A DNA stretch of 52,325 bases from Brevundimonas sp. (GTDB taxonomy: Bacteria; Pseudomonadota; Alphaproteobacteria; Caulobacterales; Caulobacteraceae): the NCBI RefSeq assembly GCF_030656255.1, contig NZ_JAUSOE010000077.1, forward strand, positions 1-52,325, given 5' to 3'. This document shows, in pieces, positions 1 to 8,092 of the stretch (position 1 is the first letter of the stretch; each line of letters starts with the position of its first letter). The notes below the pieces were generated by a model. It saw only the letters and a program-made list of their open reading frames with translations. It was not told the DNA's origin and did no database searches. A program made the position numbers and the translations under genes.

Positions 1-899
1 CCATCGAGCCGGGCGACAGCATCAAGAACGTCCTGCCCCTGCCCGAGGACGAGACGACCTGGGGCGACTACGACATCATGTTCGCCACCCAGGCGGGCGA
101 CGTGCGCCGGAACAAGCTGTCAGACTTCGCCACGGTCAATCGCGCCGGCAAGATCGCCATGAAGCTGGAAGGCGACGACCGCATGGTCGGCGTCGGCCTG
201 TGCACCGCCGACGACGACATCCTGCTGACCACGGCCCTGGGCCGCGCCATCCGCTTCAAGGCCGATGATGTGCGCGTGTTCAAGGGCCGGGACTCGACCG
301 GCGTCCGGGGCGTTCGCCTGCAGGACGGCGACGAGGTCATCTCCATGGCCATCCTGGGCCGCGTCGACGCCACGCCGGAAGAACGCTCGGCTTACGTCAA
401 ACACGCCAACGCCATGCGCAAGGCCTTGGCCGGCGCGGACGCGGAAGAGGATGTCGCGGCTCCGGCCGAGGCTGAAGACGAGGTCGCGGACGCCGCCCTG
501 ACCGTCGAACGGATCGCCCAGCTGGGCGCCGCCGAACAGTTCATCCTGACGGTCACAGAGACCGGCTTCGGCAAGCGGTCCTCGGCCTATGAGTATCGCC
601 GCACCGGTCGCGGCGGCCAGGGTCTGACGGCTCACGGCCTGGGCGGTCGCGCGGGCACGCGCCTGGCGGCGGCCTTCCCGGTCGAGGAAACTGACGACCT
701 GCTGCTGGTCACCTCGGGCGGTCAGATGATCCGCACCCGCATCGACCAGGTCCGCATCGTCGGCCGCTCCAGCCAGGGCGTCACCATCTTCCGCACCGGC
801 AAGGACGAAAAGGTCGTCTCGGTCGAACGCCTGCCCGATAGCGGCGGTTCGGATGAGGCGGACGTCGCGGGTGAAGAGGGCGGCGAGGGCGAAGCCTAA
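1..899 (+). CDS. gyrA: DNA gyrase subunit A, C-terminal part (5' end outside window)
   Basis: The reading frame is open from the first complete codon at position 3 to the stop at 899. It encodes about 298 residues of the GyrA C-terminal beta-pinwheel that wraps DNA during supercoiling. Blade-type repeats are visible, such as GDVRRNKLSDF, GRAIRFKADDVR, GVRGVRL, GGQMIRTRIDQVR and SSQGVTIFR. An Ala/Glu/Asp-rich insertion separates two blades near window positions 420-500, and the tail is very acidic, which is common in alphaproteobacterial GyrA. The catalytic tyrosine and N-terminal domains lie upstream of the window. A composite repeat with a strong hairpin follows directly and may terminate the transcript. 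Confidence 0.96.
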   Translation, partial: IEPGDSIKNVLPLPEDETTWGDYDIMFATQAGDVRRNKLSDFATVNRAGKIAMKLEGDDRMVGVGLCTADDDILLTTALGRAIRFKADDVRVFKGRDSTGVRGVRLQDGDEVISMAILGRVDATPEERSAYVKHANAMRKALAGADAEEDVAAPAEAEDEVADAALTVERIAQLGAAEQFILTVTETGFGKRSSAYEYRRTGRGGQGLTAHGLGGRAGTRLAAAFPVEETDDLLLVTSGGQMIRTRIDQVRIVGRSSQGVTIFRTGKDEKVVSVERLPDSGGSDEADVAGEEGGEGEA

Positions 900-907
900 A
901 GCCAAGA

Positions 908-1055
908 CCCTCTCCCGCCGGGAGAGGGCTTGAGCGCACGAGAGCGAAGCGATCGTTCTGGCGCGAAAGGGTGAGGGGGCCGGTGGTGCGAATTGGCCCA
1001 CCGGCGGCCCCCTCATCCGGCCCTTCGGGCCACCTTCTCCCGCAAGAGGAGAAGG
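908..1055. repeat. GC-rich composite palindromic intergenic repeat, copy 1
   Basis: The element opens with the hairpin CCCTCTCCC / GGGAGAGGG and continues through CTGGCGCGA and GGGTGAGGG. It then has CCCTCATCCG and a GGCCACCTTCTCCCGCAAG segment, and ends in a second hairpin CCTTCTCC / GGAGAAGG. The same order of blocks recurs at 9443-9593 and, reduced, at 25328-25388. It lies between gyrA and a class IV aminotransferase gene, whose ribosome binding site starts just after it. Small palindromic repeats of this kind are frequent in alphaproteobacterial intergenic DNA. Whether it acts as terminator, protein site or passive repeat cannot be seen. Confidence 0.8.
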
Positions 1056-1077
1056 AAGAACGGAACGGGAGCTGGCA

Positions 1078-1869
1078 GTGGACATCCTGATCGACGGCCT
1101 TCCCGCCAACCCCGACGACCTGGCCCATCAGGCCCTCGTCAACTACGGCGCCTACACCTCCTTCCGCGTCGAGCACGGCGCCGTTCGGGGCCTCGACCTG
1201 CACCTCGCCCGCCTGGACCAGGCCGCCGTCGAACTGTTCGGCGAAAGCCCCGGCGAGTCCGAGTTCCGGCGTCTATTGGCGCTCGCTGTTGAAGGACGTG
1301 ACAAGGCATGGCTGCGGGTCAGCCTGTTCTCGCCCGAGATCGGCCATCGCAATCCGTCCTTCGTCGGGCGGCCCAAGGTGATGACGGTCGTTTCACCGCC
1401 CCCGCCGCCCCTGGCCACCCAAATGCGGGTGACGGCGGTCACTCACGTCCGCGAAACGCCCCACCTGAAACACGTCGCCACCTTCGGTCAGACGCGCGTG
1501 CGCCGGGCCGCACGGGCGGCGGGCTTCGACGACGCCCTGTTCGTCGATGACCAAGGCCATGTTTCGGAAGGCGTGACCTGGAATATCGGCTTCATTCAGG
1601 GGGAACGCATCGTCTGGCCCCAGGCGCCGATGCTGGCGGGGGTGACCCAGGTTCTGATCGAGCGTGGCCTGATCCAGACGGGCCTGGGGGTGGAGAGCCG
1701 TCCTGTCCACCTGGACCAGATCGCCGCGTTCGACGGCGCCTTCCTGTGCAACAGCGCCACGCCGGCCTGCCCGATAAACTCCATCGACACCGTCGCCTTT
1801 TCCGAAGATCCGGTCTGGTTGGACAGGTTGCGTGACGCCTGGCTCAGCCAGCCGCCGCAACCGATCTGA
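1078..1869 (+). CDS. Aminotransferase class IV (PLP-dependent, D-amino acid aminotransferase / ADC lyase fold)
   Basis: The 263-residue product matches fold-type IV PLP enzymes (branched-chain and D-amino acid aminotransferases, aminodeoxychorismate lyase). The Schiff-base lysine is probably the K in ETPHLKHVATFGQTR. The cofactor-binding glutamate is in VSEGVTWNIGF, and the C-terminal FLCNSAT segment matches the usual phosphate-binding T/S loop. The start is a GTG at 1078 preceded by GGGAG; there is no ATG nearby in frame. The substrate cannot be told from sequence; folate-pathway lyase or amino acid transamination are both possible. It sits alone between gyrA and coaD. Confidence 0.85.
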   Translation: MDILIDGLPANPDDLAHQALVNYGAYTSFRVEHGAVRGLDLHLARLDQAAVELFGESPGESEFRRLLALAVEGRDKAWLRVSLFSPEIGHRNPSFVGRPKVMTVVSPPPPPLATQMRVTAVTHVRETPHLKHVATFGQTRVRRAARAAGFDDALFVDDQGHVSEGVTWNIGFIQGERIVWPQAPMLAGVTQVLIERGLIQTGLGVESRPVHLDQIAAFDGAFLCNSATPACPINSIDTVAFSEDPVWLDRLRDAWLSQPPQPI

Positions 1870-1966
1870 AACCGCCACGATGACGATAGCGTCAAGCGGC
1901 TAGGCCACTGATTTCGCACCTGCTAAGTCACGCCGAACAGCAGGCGACAGGCTGGGGAGACACGCC

Positions 1967-2455
1967 ATGCGCATCGGACTCTATCCGGGCACTTTCGATC
2001 CGGTGACCAATGGTCATACCGACATCATCAAGCGGGCGCTGAAGCTGGTGGACCGGGTGGTCATCGGCGTGGCGCAGAACGACGACAAGGGGCCGCTGTT
2101 CACCACGGCCGAGCGGGTGGAAATGCTCAAGGCCGAGGTGGCCAATCTGGGCGGCGACATCGTGGTCCAGCCCTTCTCGACCCTGTTGATGCATTTCGCC
2201 GAAGAGCTGAACGCCAATGTCATCATTCGCGGTTTGCGCGCGGTCGCCGACTTCGAATACGAATTCCAGATGACGGCCATGAACCAGCGCCTCAATCAGG
2301 ACATCGAGACGGTATTCCTGATGGCCGACCCGCGGCATCAGGCCATCGCCTCGCGGCTGGTCAAGGAAATCGCCCGTCTGGACGGCGCGATCGACAGTTT
2401 CGTCAGCCCCGCCATCGCCGCGCGCGTGCGGGACAAGGTCAAGAACAGAGGATGA
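1967..2455 (+). CDS. coaD: Pantetheine-phosphate adenylyltransferase
   Basis: CoaD transfers AMP from ATP to 4'-phosphopantetheine, giving dephospho-CoA in coenzyme A synthesis. The 162-residue length is typical. The nucleotidyltransferase motif YPGTFDPVTNGH near the N terminus carries the TxGH signature, and IIRGLRAVADFEYE and the SSRLVKE-like ASRLVKE segment are family hallmarks. The ATG at 1967 follows a GGGGAG Shine-Dalgarno sequence. Its stop overlaps the start of the first cyclophilin gene by four bases (ATGA), so the two are likely co-translated. Confidence 0.97.
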   Translation: MRIGLYPGTFDPVTNGHTDIIKRALKLVDRVVIGVAQNDDKGPLFTTAERVEMLKAEVANLGGDIVVQPFSTLLMHFAEELNANVIIRGLRAVADFEYEFQMTAMNQRLNQDIETVFLMADPRHQAIASRLVKEIARLDGAIDSFVSPAIAARVRDKVKNRG

Positions 2456-3342
2456 GTTCGGTTATGCGTCTTGGTGTGATCGCGGCGGCCGCCGCCGCGC
2501 TTCTGGCTTCGGTCCAGACCCCGGCCCTGGCGCAAGCCCAGGCCGCCGTCCCGGCTCCGGCGTCTTCCGCCGCCGACTGGCGAACCGTCGCCCCCGAAAA
2601 TCTTCTGGTCATCGACACGCCCAAGGGCCGGATCCTGGTCGAGGTGACGGCGGTCGCCGCGCCGGCGCATGCCGAACGCATCCGCACCCTGGCCAACCAG
2701 GGCTTTTATGACGGGCTCAAGTTCCACCGCGTCATCCCCGACTTCATGGCCCAGACCGGCGACCCGCAGGGCACGGGCGAGGGCGGCAGCGAACTGCCCG
2801 ACCTGAAGGCCGAGTTCAGCTTCCGGCGCGGCCGCGACGCTGGTTTCGCCGTGGTTCCCAGCGCGGGTCAGGGCGTGCGCGGCCTGGTCGGCGTCCTGCC
2901 GGTCGAGACCCAGCCCGACGCCCAGATGATGATCACCGCCGACTTCAAGGTCGAGGCGCACGGCCTGTTCTGTCCCGGCGTCCTGGGCATGGCCCGCGCC
3001 GGCGCGCCCGATACGGCCAACAGCCAGTTCTTCCTGATGATGGGCGAGCGGGATCAGTTGAACGGCGCCTATACCGCCTTCGGCCGCGTGGTCTCGGGCC
3101 TGGACGTGGTCAAGAAACTGAACAAGGGCTCGGACGCCGAGGACGGCAAGGTGGCCAACCCCGACATCATGACCCGCGTCCGCATGGCCTCAGCCCTGCC
3201 GGAGGGCGAACGTCCGACGGTTCGGGTGATGGACGCCCGCAGCCCCGCGTTCGCCGAACGAATCGCCGCCACCCGCACCGCGCGCGGCGGCAGCTTCAGC
3301 ATTTGCGACGTCCAGCCGGTGGCCGAGGTCGTCGGCGGCTGA
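2452..3342 (+). CDS. Periplasmic peptidylprolyl isomerase, cyclophilin type (first of two)
   Basis: This 296-residue secreted cyclophilin should catalyse proline cis-trans isomerisation in the periplasm. Residues 1 to about 27 form a signal peptide with an ALAQA cleavage region. The cyclophilin domain follows, with the active-site string FHRVIPDFMAQTGDPQGTG (catalytic Arg, Phe, Met, Gln) and the ANSQFFLMM motif. Compared with PpiA/PpiB it has an insertion around QTQPDA-like sequence (VETQPDAQMM) and a C-terminal extension ending near a conserved Cys in FSICDVQ. I chose the ATG that overlaps the coaD stop; an ATG at 2464 is an alternative. A paralogue follows 29 bases downstream. Confidence 0.92.
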   Translation: MSSVMRLGVIAAAAAALLASVQTPALAQAQAAVPAPASSAADWRTVAPENLLVIDTPKGRILVEVTAVAAPAHAERIRTLANQGFYDGLKFHRVIPDFMAQTGDPQGTGEGGSELPDLKAEFSFRRGRDAGFAVVPSAGQGVRGLVGVLPVETQPDAQMMITADFKVEAHGLFCPGVLGMARAGAPDTANSQFFLMMGERDQLNGAYTAFGRVVSGLDVVKKLNKGSDAEDGKVANPDIMTRVRMASALPEGERPTVRVMDARSPAFAERIAATRTARGGSFSICDVQPVAEVVGG

Positions 3343-3371
3343 TCGTTAGAATACAGGGGGAGGGCCGGGGC

Positions 3372-4244
3372 ATGATCATTCGAAACGCGCTGATGGCGGC
3401 GGGCCTTGCGGCTCTTCTGACCGGTCCCGCCCTGGCGCAGGAGGCGTCCGTTCCGCCGCCTCCGCCCGCGCCGACCGAATGGCGCGCCGTGGCTCCCGAC
3501 AATCTGCTGGTCATCGACACGACCAAGGGCCGGATCTTGGTCGAACTGACGCCCGAGATCGCCCCCGCCCATGTCGAGCGGATCAAGCTTCTGGCCTCGC
3601 GCGGCTTCTACGATAACCTGGCCTGGCACCGGGTCATCGACTGGTTCATGGCCCAGACCGGCGATCCCCTGGGCACCGGCGACGGCCAGAGCTGGTATCC
3701 GGACCTGAAGGGCGAGTTCACCTTCCGTCGCGGGCCCGACATGGCCTTCACGCCCGTGGCTGCGCCGGCCGGAGCCCTGGTCGGCTTCTACCATTCCGTC
3801 CCGGTTCAGACCCAGCCCGACGCCCTGATGGCGGGCACCGCCGACCGCAAGGTTCATGGCTGGGGTCTCTATTGTCCCGGCGTGGCCGGCATGGCGCGCG
3901 ACGAGGGCAATGACACCGCCAACAGCCAGTTCTTCCTGATGCGCCAGGCCTATCCGGCCCTGGACAAGCGCTACACCGTCTGGGGGCGCGTGGTCGTCGG
4001 GCTTGACGTCGTGCGCGCCCTGAAGGCCAGCCCCAATCCGGACGGCGTCGTCATCGATCCCGACCGGATGACCCGCGTCCGGCTGGCGTCCGACCTGCCG
4101 TCGGCCGAGCGCCCGGCGGTGCAGATGCTGAACACCACTTCGCCGACCTTCCGCGCCCTGGTCGATCAGGCGCGTCAGGCGAAGGGGGCGGACTTCTCGG
4201 TCTGCGACATCGACGTCCCGGTGCGGCTGGCGACGGCGGGCTGA
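3372..4244 (+). CDS. Periplasmic peptidylprolyl isomerase, cyclophilin type (second of two)
   Basis: This is a close paralogue of the preceding gene, 290 residues long, with a signal peptide ending around PALAQEA. A Pro-rich stretch (VPPPPPAPTEW) precedes the cyclophilin domain. The active site is altered slightly: WHRVIDWFMAQTGDPLGTG, with Trp in place of Phe before the catalytic His-Arg pair. The ANSQFFLM motif and the C-terminal FSVCDID cysteine segment are shared with the first copy. The ATG at 3372 follows a purine-rich GGGGGAGGG stretch, which decides the start over upstream in-frame codons. It arose by tandem duplication and is probably part of the coaD operon. Confidence 0.92.
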   Translation: MIIRNALMAAGLAALLTGPALAQEASVPPPPPAPTEWRAVAPDNLLVIDTTKGRILVELTPEIAPAHVERIKLLASRGFYDNLAWHRVIDWFMAQTGDPLGTGDGQSWYPDLKGEFTFRRGPDMAFTPVAAPAGALVGFYHSVPVQTQPDALMAGTADRKVHGWGLYCPGVAGMARDEGNDTANSQFFLMRQAYPALDKRYTVWGRVVVGLDVVRALKASPNPDGVVIDPDRMTRVRLASDLPSAERPAVQMLNTTSPTFRALVDQARQAKGADFSVCDIDVPVRLATAG

Positions 4245-4247
4245 CGC

Positions 4248-5348
4248 TCAGGTCGCCGCAGGTCCCCGGCCGCGTCCTCGCCGACGCCTGCGCCGTTTGG
4301 GCGGTTTCTTGTCCTCGCGCATCTGCTGCAGCAACAGGCCTTCACGCAGGCCCCGGTCGGCGACCCGCACCCGTTCCGATGGCCAGGCCCGCTGGATGGC
4401 CTCCAATATAGCCGCGCCGGCCAGCACCAGATCCGCGCGGTCCGGCCCGATACAGGCCTCCTTCGCCCGGCCGTCCGGTCCCAGGGCCTTCAGCCGTTCC
4501 GCAGCCGCCTCGCAATCGCCGCGTGTCATCCACAGCCCATCGACCCGGTCGCGATTGTAGCGCGGCAGGTTCAGGTGAATGCCTGCCAGGCTGGTGATGG
4601 CGCCCGAGGTGCCGACCAGATGGGCGCGGTCCGCCAGGAACAGCTCCATCATGGCTGCATCCTCGATCCCGCCCGCCGCGATGGCCGCGCCCATGTCGCC
4701 GACCATGGCCTCGTACCAGTCTTCGCCCGCGCCCTCTGGCTCGGGGTGCCGCTCGGCCAGGGTGACGACGCCCAGGGGGGCGGACATCCAGGCGGTGGTC
4801 TTCCAGTCGGCGTCTTCCCGTTTCAACCAGGACAGTTCGGTCGAGCCGCCGCCGACATCGATGATCAGCACGGCCTCGGCCTTGGGATCGATCAGGTTCA
4901 GGCAGCCCTCGACCGCCAACCGCGCCTCTTCGGCCGGATCGATGATCCGCAGCCGCAAGCCGGTGCCCTTGCGCACGCGATCAATGAACTCGGCGCCGTT
5001 CTCGGCGGCGCGGCAGGCCTGGGTGGCGACCGCGCTCAGCCGAACCGACTCCACGCCCTTCCTGACGATCCGGTCGGCGCACAGGGCCAGGGCGTCATAG
5101 GCCCGGTCCATCGCCCGCGGGTCCAGCCGGCCCGTTCGGGACAGGCCTTCGCCCAGCCGCACGATCCGGCTGAAACTGTCGACCACCCGAAAGCCGTCGC
5201 GAGACGGCCGCGCGATCAGCAGCCGGCAATTATTGGTCCCCAGATCGAGCGCGCCATACAGGGGCGCATCCCGACCCGACGCATCCCGCTCGCGGGAAGG
5301 CTGGGACCGCTCGTCGCGCCGTCGGGGCGCGCCGTGGGTCTCCGGCAT
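4248..5348 (-). CDS. Ppx/GppA family phosphatase with Arg-rich C-terminal tail
   Basis: The 366-residue protein belongs to the actin-like ASKHA exopolyphosphatase/guanosine pentaphosphatase family, which hydrolyses polyphosphate or pppGpp. The phosphate loops are GALDLGTNNCRLLIA near residue 35 and DVGGGSTEL near residue 165; the conserved ATQACR and GTSGAITS motifs are present. Only the core two domains are present, as in short Ppx proteins that lack the HD-type C-terminal domain. The N-terminal 28 residues and the C-terminal tail (KPPKRRRRRRGRGRG) are low-complexity and strongly basic, suggesting nucleic acid or polyanion binding. It converges with the second cyclophilin gene, with only three bases between the stop codons. 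Confidence 0.9.
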   Translation of the reverse strand: MPETHGAPRRRDERSQPSRERDASGRDAPLYGALDLGTNNCRLLIARPSRDGFRVVDSFSRIVRLGEGLSRTGRLDPRAMDRAYDALALCADRIVRKGVESVRLSAVATQACRAAENGAEFIDRVRKGTGLRLRIIDPAEEARLAVEGCLNLIDPKAEAVLIIDVGGGSTELSWLKREDADWKTTAWMSAPLGVVTLAERHPEPEGAGEDWYEAMVGDMGAAIAAGGIEDAAMMELFLADRAHLVGTSGAITSLAGIHLNLPRYNRDRVDGLWMTRGDCEAAAERLKALGPDGRAKEACIGPDRADLVLAGAAILEAIQRAWPSERVRVADRGLREGLLLQQMREDKKPPKRRRRRRGRGRGPAAT

Positions 5349-5495
5349 GGGCCGTCATTCCGATGTGGGCGGTCCAAAGCGGCGCCCGTCCCCATCAACC
5401 TAGCCCGCGAAGATCGTCCGCGCCAAGCCATTCTGTCAGGAAGATGAACGGACCTGTGGGCGTCCCGGTCATCCGTACAAGCGTAACAAGACCTC

Positions 5496-5804
5496 ATGAC
5501 CCAGGTTCACACCGCCCGTTTCGCCATCGGCCAGATCGTTCGTCACCGTGACAACGCCTTTCGCGGCGTGGTTATGGACGTCGATCACGGCTACGCCGGC
5601 CCCGCCGTCGAAACCGGCGCGGTGGCGGCGGACCAGCCCTTCTATCGTGTCTTCGCCCTGGGCGAGGACGGCGGCTTCGTCGCCTATGCGGCCGAGGGGG
5701 TGCTGGAAGACGGTCAGTCGGTCCTGCTGCCCGACGACGCCCGGCGTTGGTTCACCACCGACGCTGACGGCCACCATGCCCCCTTGGACGAAGGCATCCA
5801 CTGA
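5496..5804 (+). CDS. hspQ: Heat shock protein HspQ
   Basis: The 102-residue protein matches HspQ (YccV-like, hemimethylated-DNA-binding fold family), an SH3-like small protein that in enterobacteria acts as a specificity factor for Lon protease. Family hallmarks are the N-terminal FAIGQIVRHRDNAFRGVVMDVD, the PFYRVFA segment and the C-terminal AYAAEGVLE. The ATG at 5496 gives the standard length. It is divergent from the phosphatase gene and 59 bases upstream of the phenylalanine hydroxylase start, so the two may share a transcript, though no functional link is evident. Confidence 0.93.
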   Translation: MTQVHTARFAIGQIVRHRDNAFRGVVMDVDHGYAGPAVETGAVAADQPFYRVFALGEDGGFVAYAAEGVLEDGQSVLLPDDARRWFTTDADGHHAPLDEGIH

Positions 5805-5863
5805 CGAAGCCTTGGATCGGCGGAGCCGGGGGCGCTAGGATGCCGGCAAAAGAGGAGCGTCCC

Positions 5864-6739
5864 ATGTCCGACTTCGAACACGTCTTCGAACAACCGCCCG
5901 AGGGCGCGGCCGCCGACTGGACCATTCCCCAGAACTGGGCCGGCTACACCGAGGTCGAACACCAGACCTGGGACACGCTCTACGCCCGCCAGATGAAGAT
6001 CCTGCCGGGCCGGGCCTGTGACGCCTTCCTGCGCGGACTGGATGCGCTGGACCTGAACGCCGGCGGCATTCCCGACTTCGACGTCATCAATCCCAAGCTC
6101 CAGGCCCTGACCGGCTGGACCGTGGTCTGCGTGCCGGGCCTGGTGCCGGACGAGGTCTTCTTCGACCATCTGGCCAACCGCCGTTTCGTCTCGGGCCAGT
6201 TCATCCGCAAGCCGGACCAACTGGATTATCTCCAGGAACCCGACATCTTCCACGACGTCTTCGGCCATGTGCCGATGCTGACCGACCCCGATTTCGCCGC
6301 CTATATGGAGGCCTATGGCAAGGGCGGTCAGCGCGCGGCCGGTTTGGGCATGCTGCCGAACCTGGCGCGGCTGTACTGGTACACGGTGGAGTTCGGTCTG
6401 ATGCAGGAGGCCGGCGCCTTACGCATCTATGGCGCCGGGATTGTCTCGTCGGCGACCGAGAGCGTCTTCGCCTTGGAGGACCCGTCGCCGAACCGGCTGG
6501 GCTTTGATGTGGAAGGGGTGATGCGGACCCTCTACCGGATCGACGACTTCCAGCAGGTATATTTCCTCATCGACAGCCTGGAAGCCCTGAAGGACGAAAC
6601 CCTGAAGGACTTCGGTCCGGTGTACGCCGCCCTGAAGGGCCAGGATGACCTTCCCATAGAAACCGTCCTGCCGACCGATCAGGTCTTCACCCGCGGCACC
6701 CAGGCCTACGCCGAACGCGGCGGGCGGTTCGCGGCCTAG
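5864..6739 (+). CDS. phhA: Phenylalanine 4-monooxygenase
   Basis: This pterin-dependent non-haem iron enzyme converts phenylalanine to tyrosine with O2 and tetrahydrobiopterin. The 291-residue length is typical of monomeric bacterial PhhA. Iron ligands are visible as His130 and His135 in IFHDVFGHVPML and Glu176 in WYTVEFGL. The upstream ATG at 5840 is in frame, but ATG 5864 is preceded by AGAGGAG at a good distance and matches the family start (SDFEHVFEQPP). No pterin dehydratase (phhB) or Lrp-type regulator lies next to it, unlike in many proteobacteria. Confidence 0.95.
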   Translation: MSDFEHVFEQPPEGAAADWTIPQNWAGYTEVEHQTWDTLYARQMKILPGRACDAFLRGLDALDLNAGGIPDFDVINPKLQALTGWTVVCVPGLVPDEVFFDHLANRRFVSGQFIRKPDQLDYLQEPDIFHDVFGHVPMLTDPDFAAYMEAYGKGGQRAAGLGMLPNLARLYWYTVEFGLMQEAGALRIYGAGIVSSATESVFALEDPSPNRLGFDVEGVMRTLYRIDDFQQVYFLIDSLEALKDETLKDFGPVYAALKGQDDLPIETVLPTDQVFTRGTQAYAERGGRFAA

Positions 6740-6764
6740 GTTGGCGTCGAACCCGGGAGTCTGG

Positions 6765-6787
6765 ATCCCAGGGACAAGCCCTGGGAT
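6765..6787. repeat. Palindromic element ATCCCAGGG-N5-CCCTGGGAT
   Basis: Nine-base perfect inverted arms flank ACAAG, followed on the plus strand by GACGAAAAAAG. The sequence (CTGGATCCCAGGGACAAG continuing to GGGATGAC) looks like a dispersed intergenic palindrome that I recall as common in alphaproteobacteria. It lies between the convergent phhA and transporter genes, so it may also serve as a terminator, although the T-run expected for an intrinsic terminator is missing on both strands. Confidence 0.6.
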
Positions 6788-6802
6788 GACGAAAAAAGAG
6801 AA

Positions 6803-8092
6803 CTATGTATGCGTGATCAGGCTGTTGTGGCGCGTGTCACGCATGCGGATGAAGGTGAACAGCGAGACGCCGATCATCCCGGTCACATACCAGAAGAAGA
6901 CGCTCTCCACGCCCGCATCCTTCAGCCACAGGGCCACATACTCAGCCGTGCCGCCGAACACCGCATTGGCGATGGCGTAGGGCAGGGCGACGCCCAGGGC
7001 GCGGATGTGGGCCGGGAACAGTTCGGCCTTCACCACGGCGTTGATCGCCGTATAGCCCGAGACGATCACCAGACCGGCGAGCGCCAGCAGGAAGGCGACG
7101 AACGGGCTCTCGACCGTCGATAGGGTCGTCATGATCGGCACGGTGCACAACATGCCCATCACGCCGAACGCAATCATCACCGGGCGACGTCCGATCCGGT
7201 CAGACAGGGCGCCGACGGCGGGCTGCAACAGCATGAAGATGAACAGGGCGGCGGCGCTGATCTCGGTGGCCGTGTTCTTGGGGAAGCCCGTGGTGTTGAC
7301 CAGGAATTTCTGCAGGTAGGTCGTGTAGGTATAGAAGGCCAGGGTGCCGCCGGCCGTCAGGCCCAGCACCATCAGGGCTTCTTTCGGGTGTTTCAGGATC
7401 AGCTGGGTGGCGCTGGATTTCGGCGCGTCCTTGACGTCCGATTCCTTGTGGGTCTCATCCAGACGGCGACGCAGCCAGAAGACGATGACGGCCAGGCCGG
7501 CGCCGACGAAGAACGGGATCCGCCAGCCCCAAGACGCCAGCGCCGTCTCGCTCAGGGTGTTCTGCAACACGATCAGCAGCAGCAGGGCGATCAGCTGTCC
7601 CGAGATCAGGGTGACATACTGGAAGCTGGACCAGAAACCCCGACGGTTCGGCTCGGCCATTTCCGACAGATAGGTGGCGCTGGACCCGTATTCGCCGCCG
7701 ACGCTGAGACCCTGCAACAGGCGGGCGAACAGCAGCAGCGCGGGCGCGGCCAGACCGATGCTGGCGTATCCCGGCGTCACCCCGATGATCAGCGAGCCGG
7801 TGCACATCAGGGTGACCGACAGGGTCAGACCGGCCTTGCGTCCCTTGCGGTCGGCATAGACGCCCATGATCCAGGCGCCGATCGGCCGCATCAGGAAGCC
7901 GACGGCGAAGACAGCGGCGGCGCTCAGCAGCTGGGCGGTCGGGTCTTCGCTGGGGAAGAAGACCGGCGCAAAATACAGGGTGAAGGCCGCATAGGCGTAC
8001 CAGTCGAACCATTCCACGAGATTTCCGGCGGACCCGCCGACGATGTTTCGAAGACGGCGGGCGGAGGTCATGGGGGAGGAGGGTGTGGTCAT
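6803..8092 (-). CDS. MFS transporter, metabolite:H+ symporter family, KgtP-like
   Basis: The 429-residue membrane protein is closely similar to the alpha-ketoglutarate permease KgtP across its length. Matching segments are GNLVEWFDWYAYAAFTLYF, FLMRPIGAWIMG, ARLLQGLSVGGEYGSSATY, FYTYTTYLQKFLVNT and PYAIANAVFGGTAEYVAL. Twelve hydrophobic segments are expected. Its ATG overlaps the astB stop by four bases, so it is the last gene of the arginine-catabolism operon. Transport of 2-oxoglutarate or succinate, both made or needed by that pathway, fits the context, but the exact substrate is inferred. Confidence 0.9.
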   Translation of the reverse strand: MTTPSSPMTSARRLRNIVGGSAGNLVEWFDWYAYAAFTLYFAPVFFPSEDPTAQLLSAAAVFAVGFLMRPIGAWIMGVYADRKGRKAGLTLSVTLMCTGSLIIGVTPGYASIGLAAPALLLFARLLQGLSVGGEYGSSATYLSEMAEPNRRGFWSSFQYVTLISGQLIALLLLIVLQNTLSETALASWGWRIPFFVGAGLAVIVFWLRRRLDETHKESDVKDAPKSSATQLILKHPKEALMVLGLTAGGTLAFYTYTTYLQKFLVNTTGFPKNTATEISAAALFIFMLLQPAVGALSDRIGRRPVMIAFGVMGMLCTVPIMTTLSTVESPFVAFLLALAGLVIVSGYTAINAVVKAELFPAHIRALGVALPYAIANAVFGGTAEYVALWLKDAGVESVFFWYVTGMIGVSLFTFIRMRDTRHNSLITHT

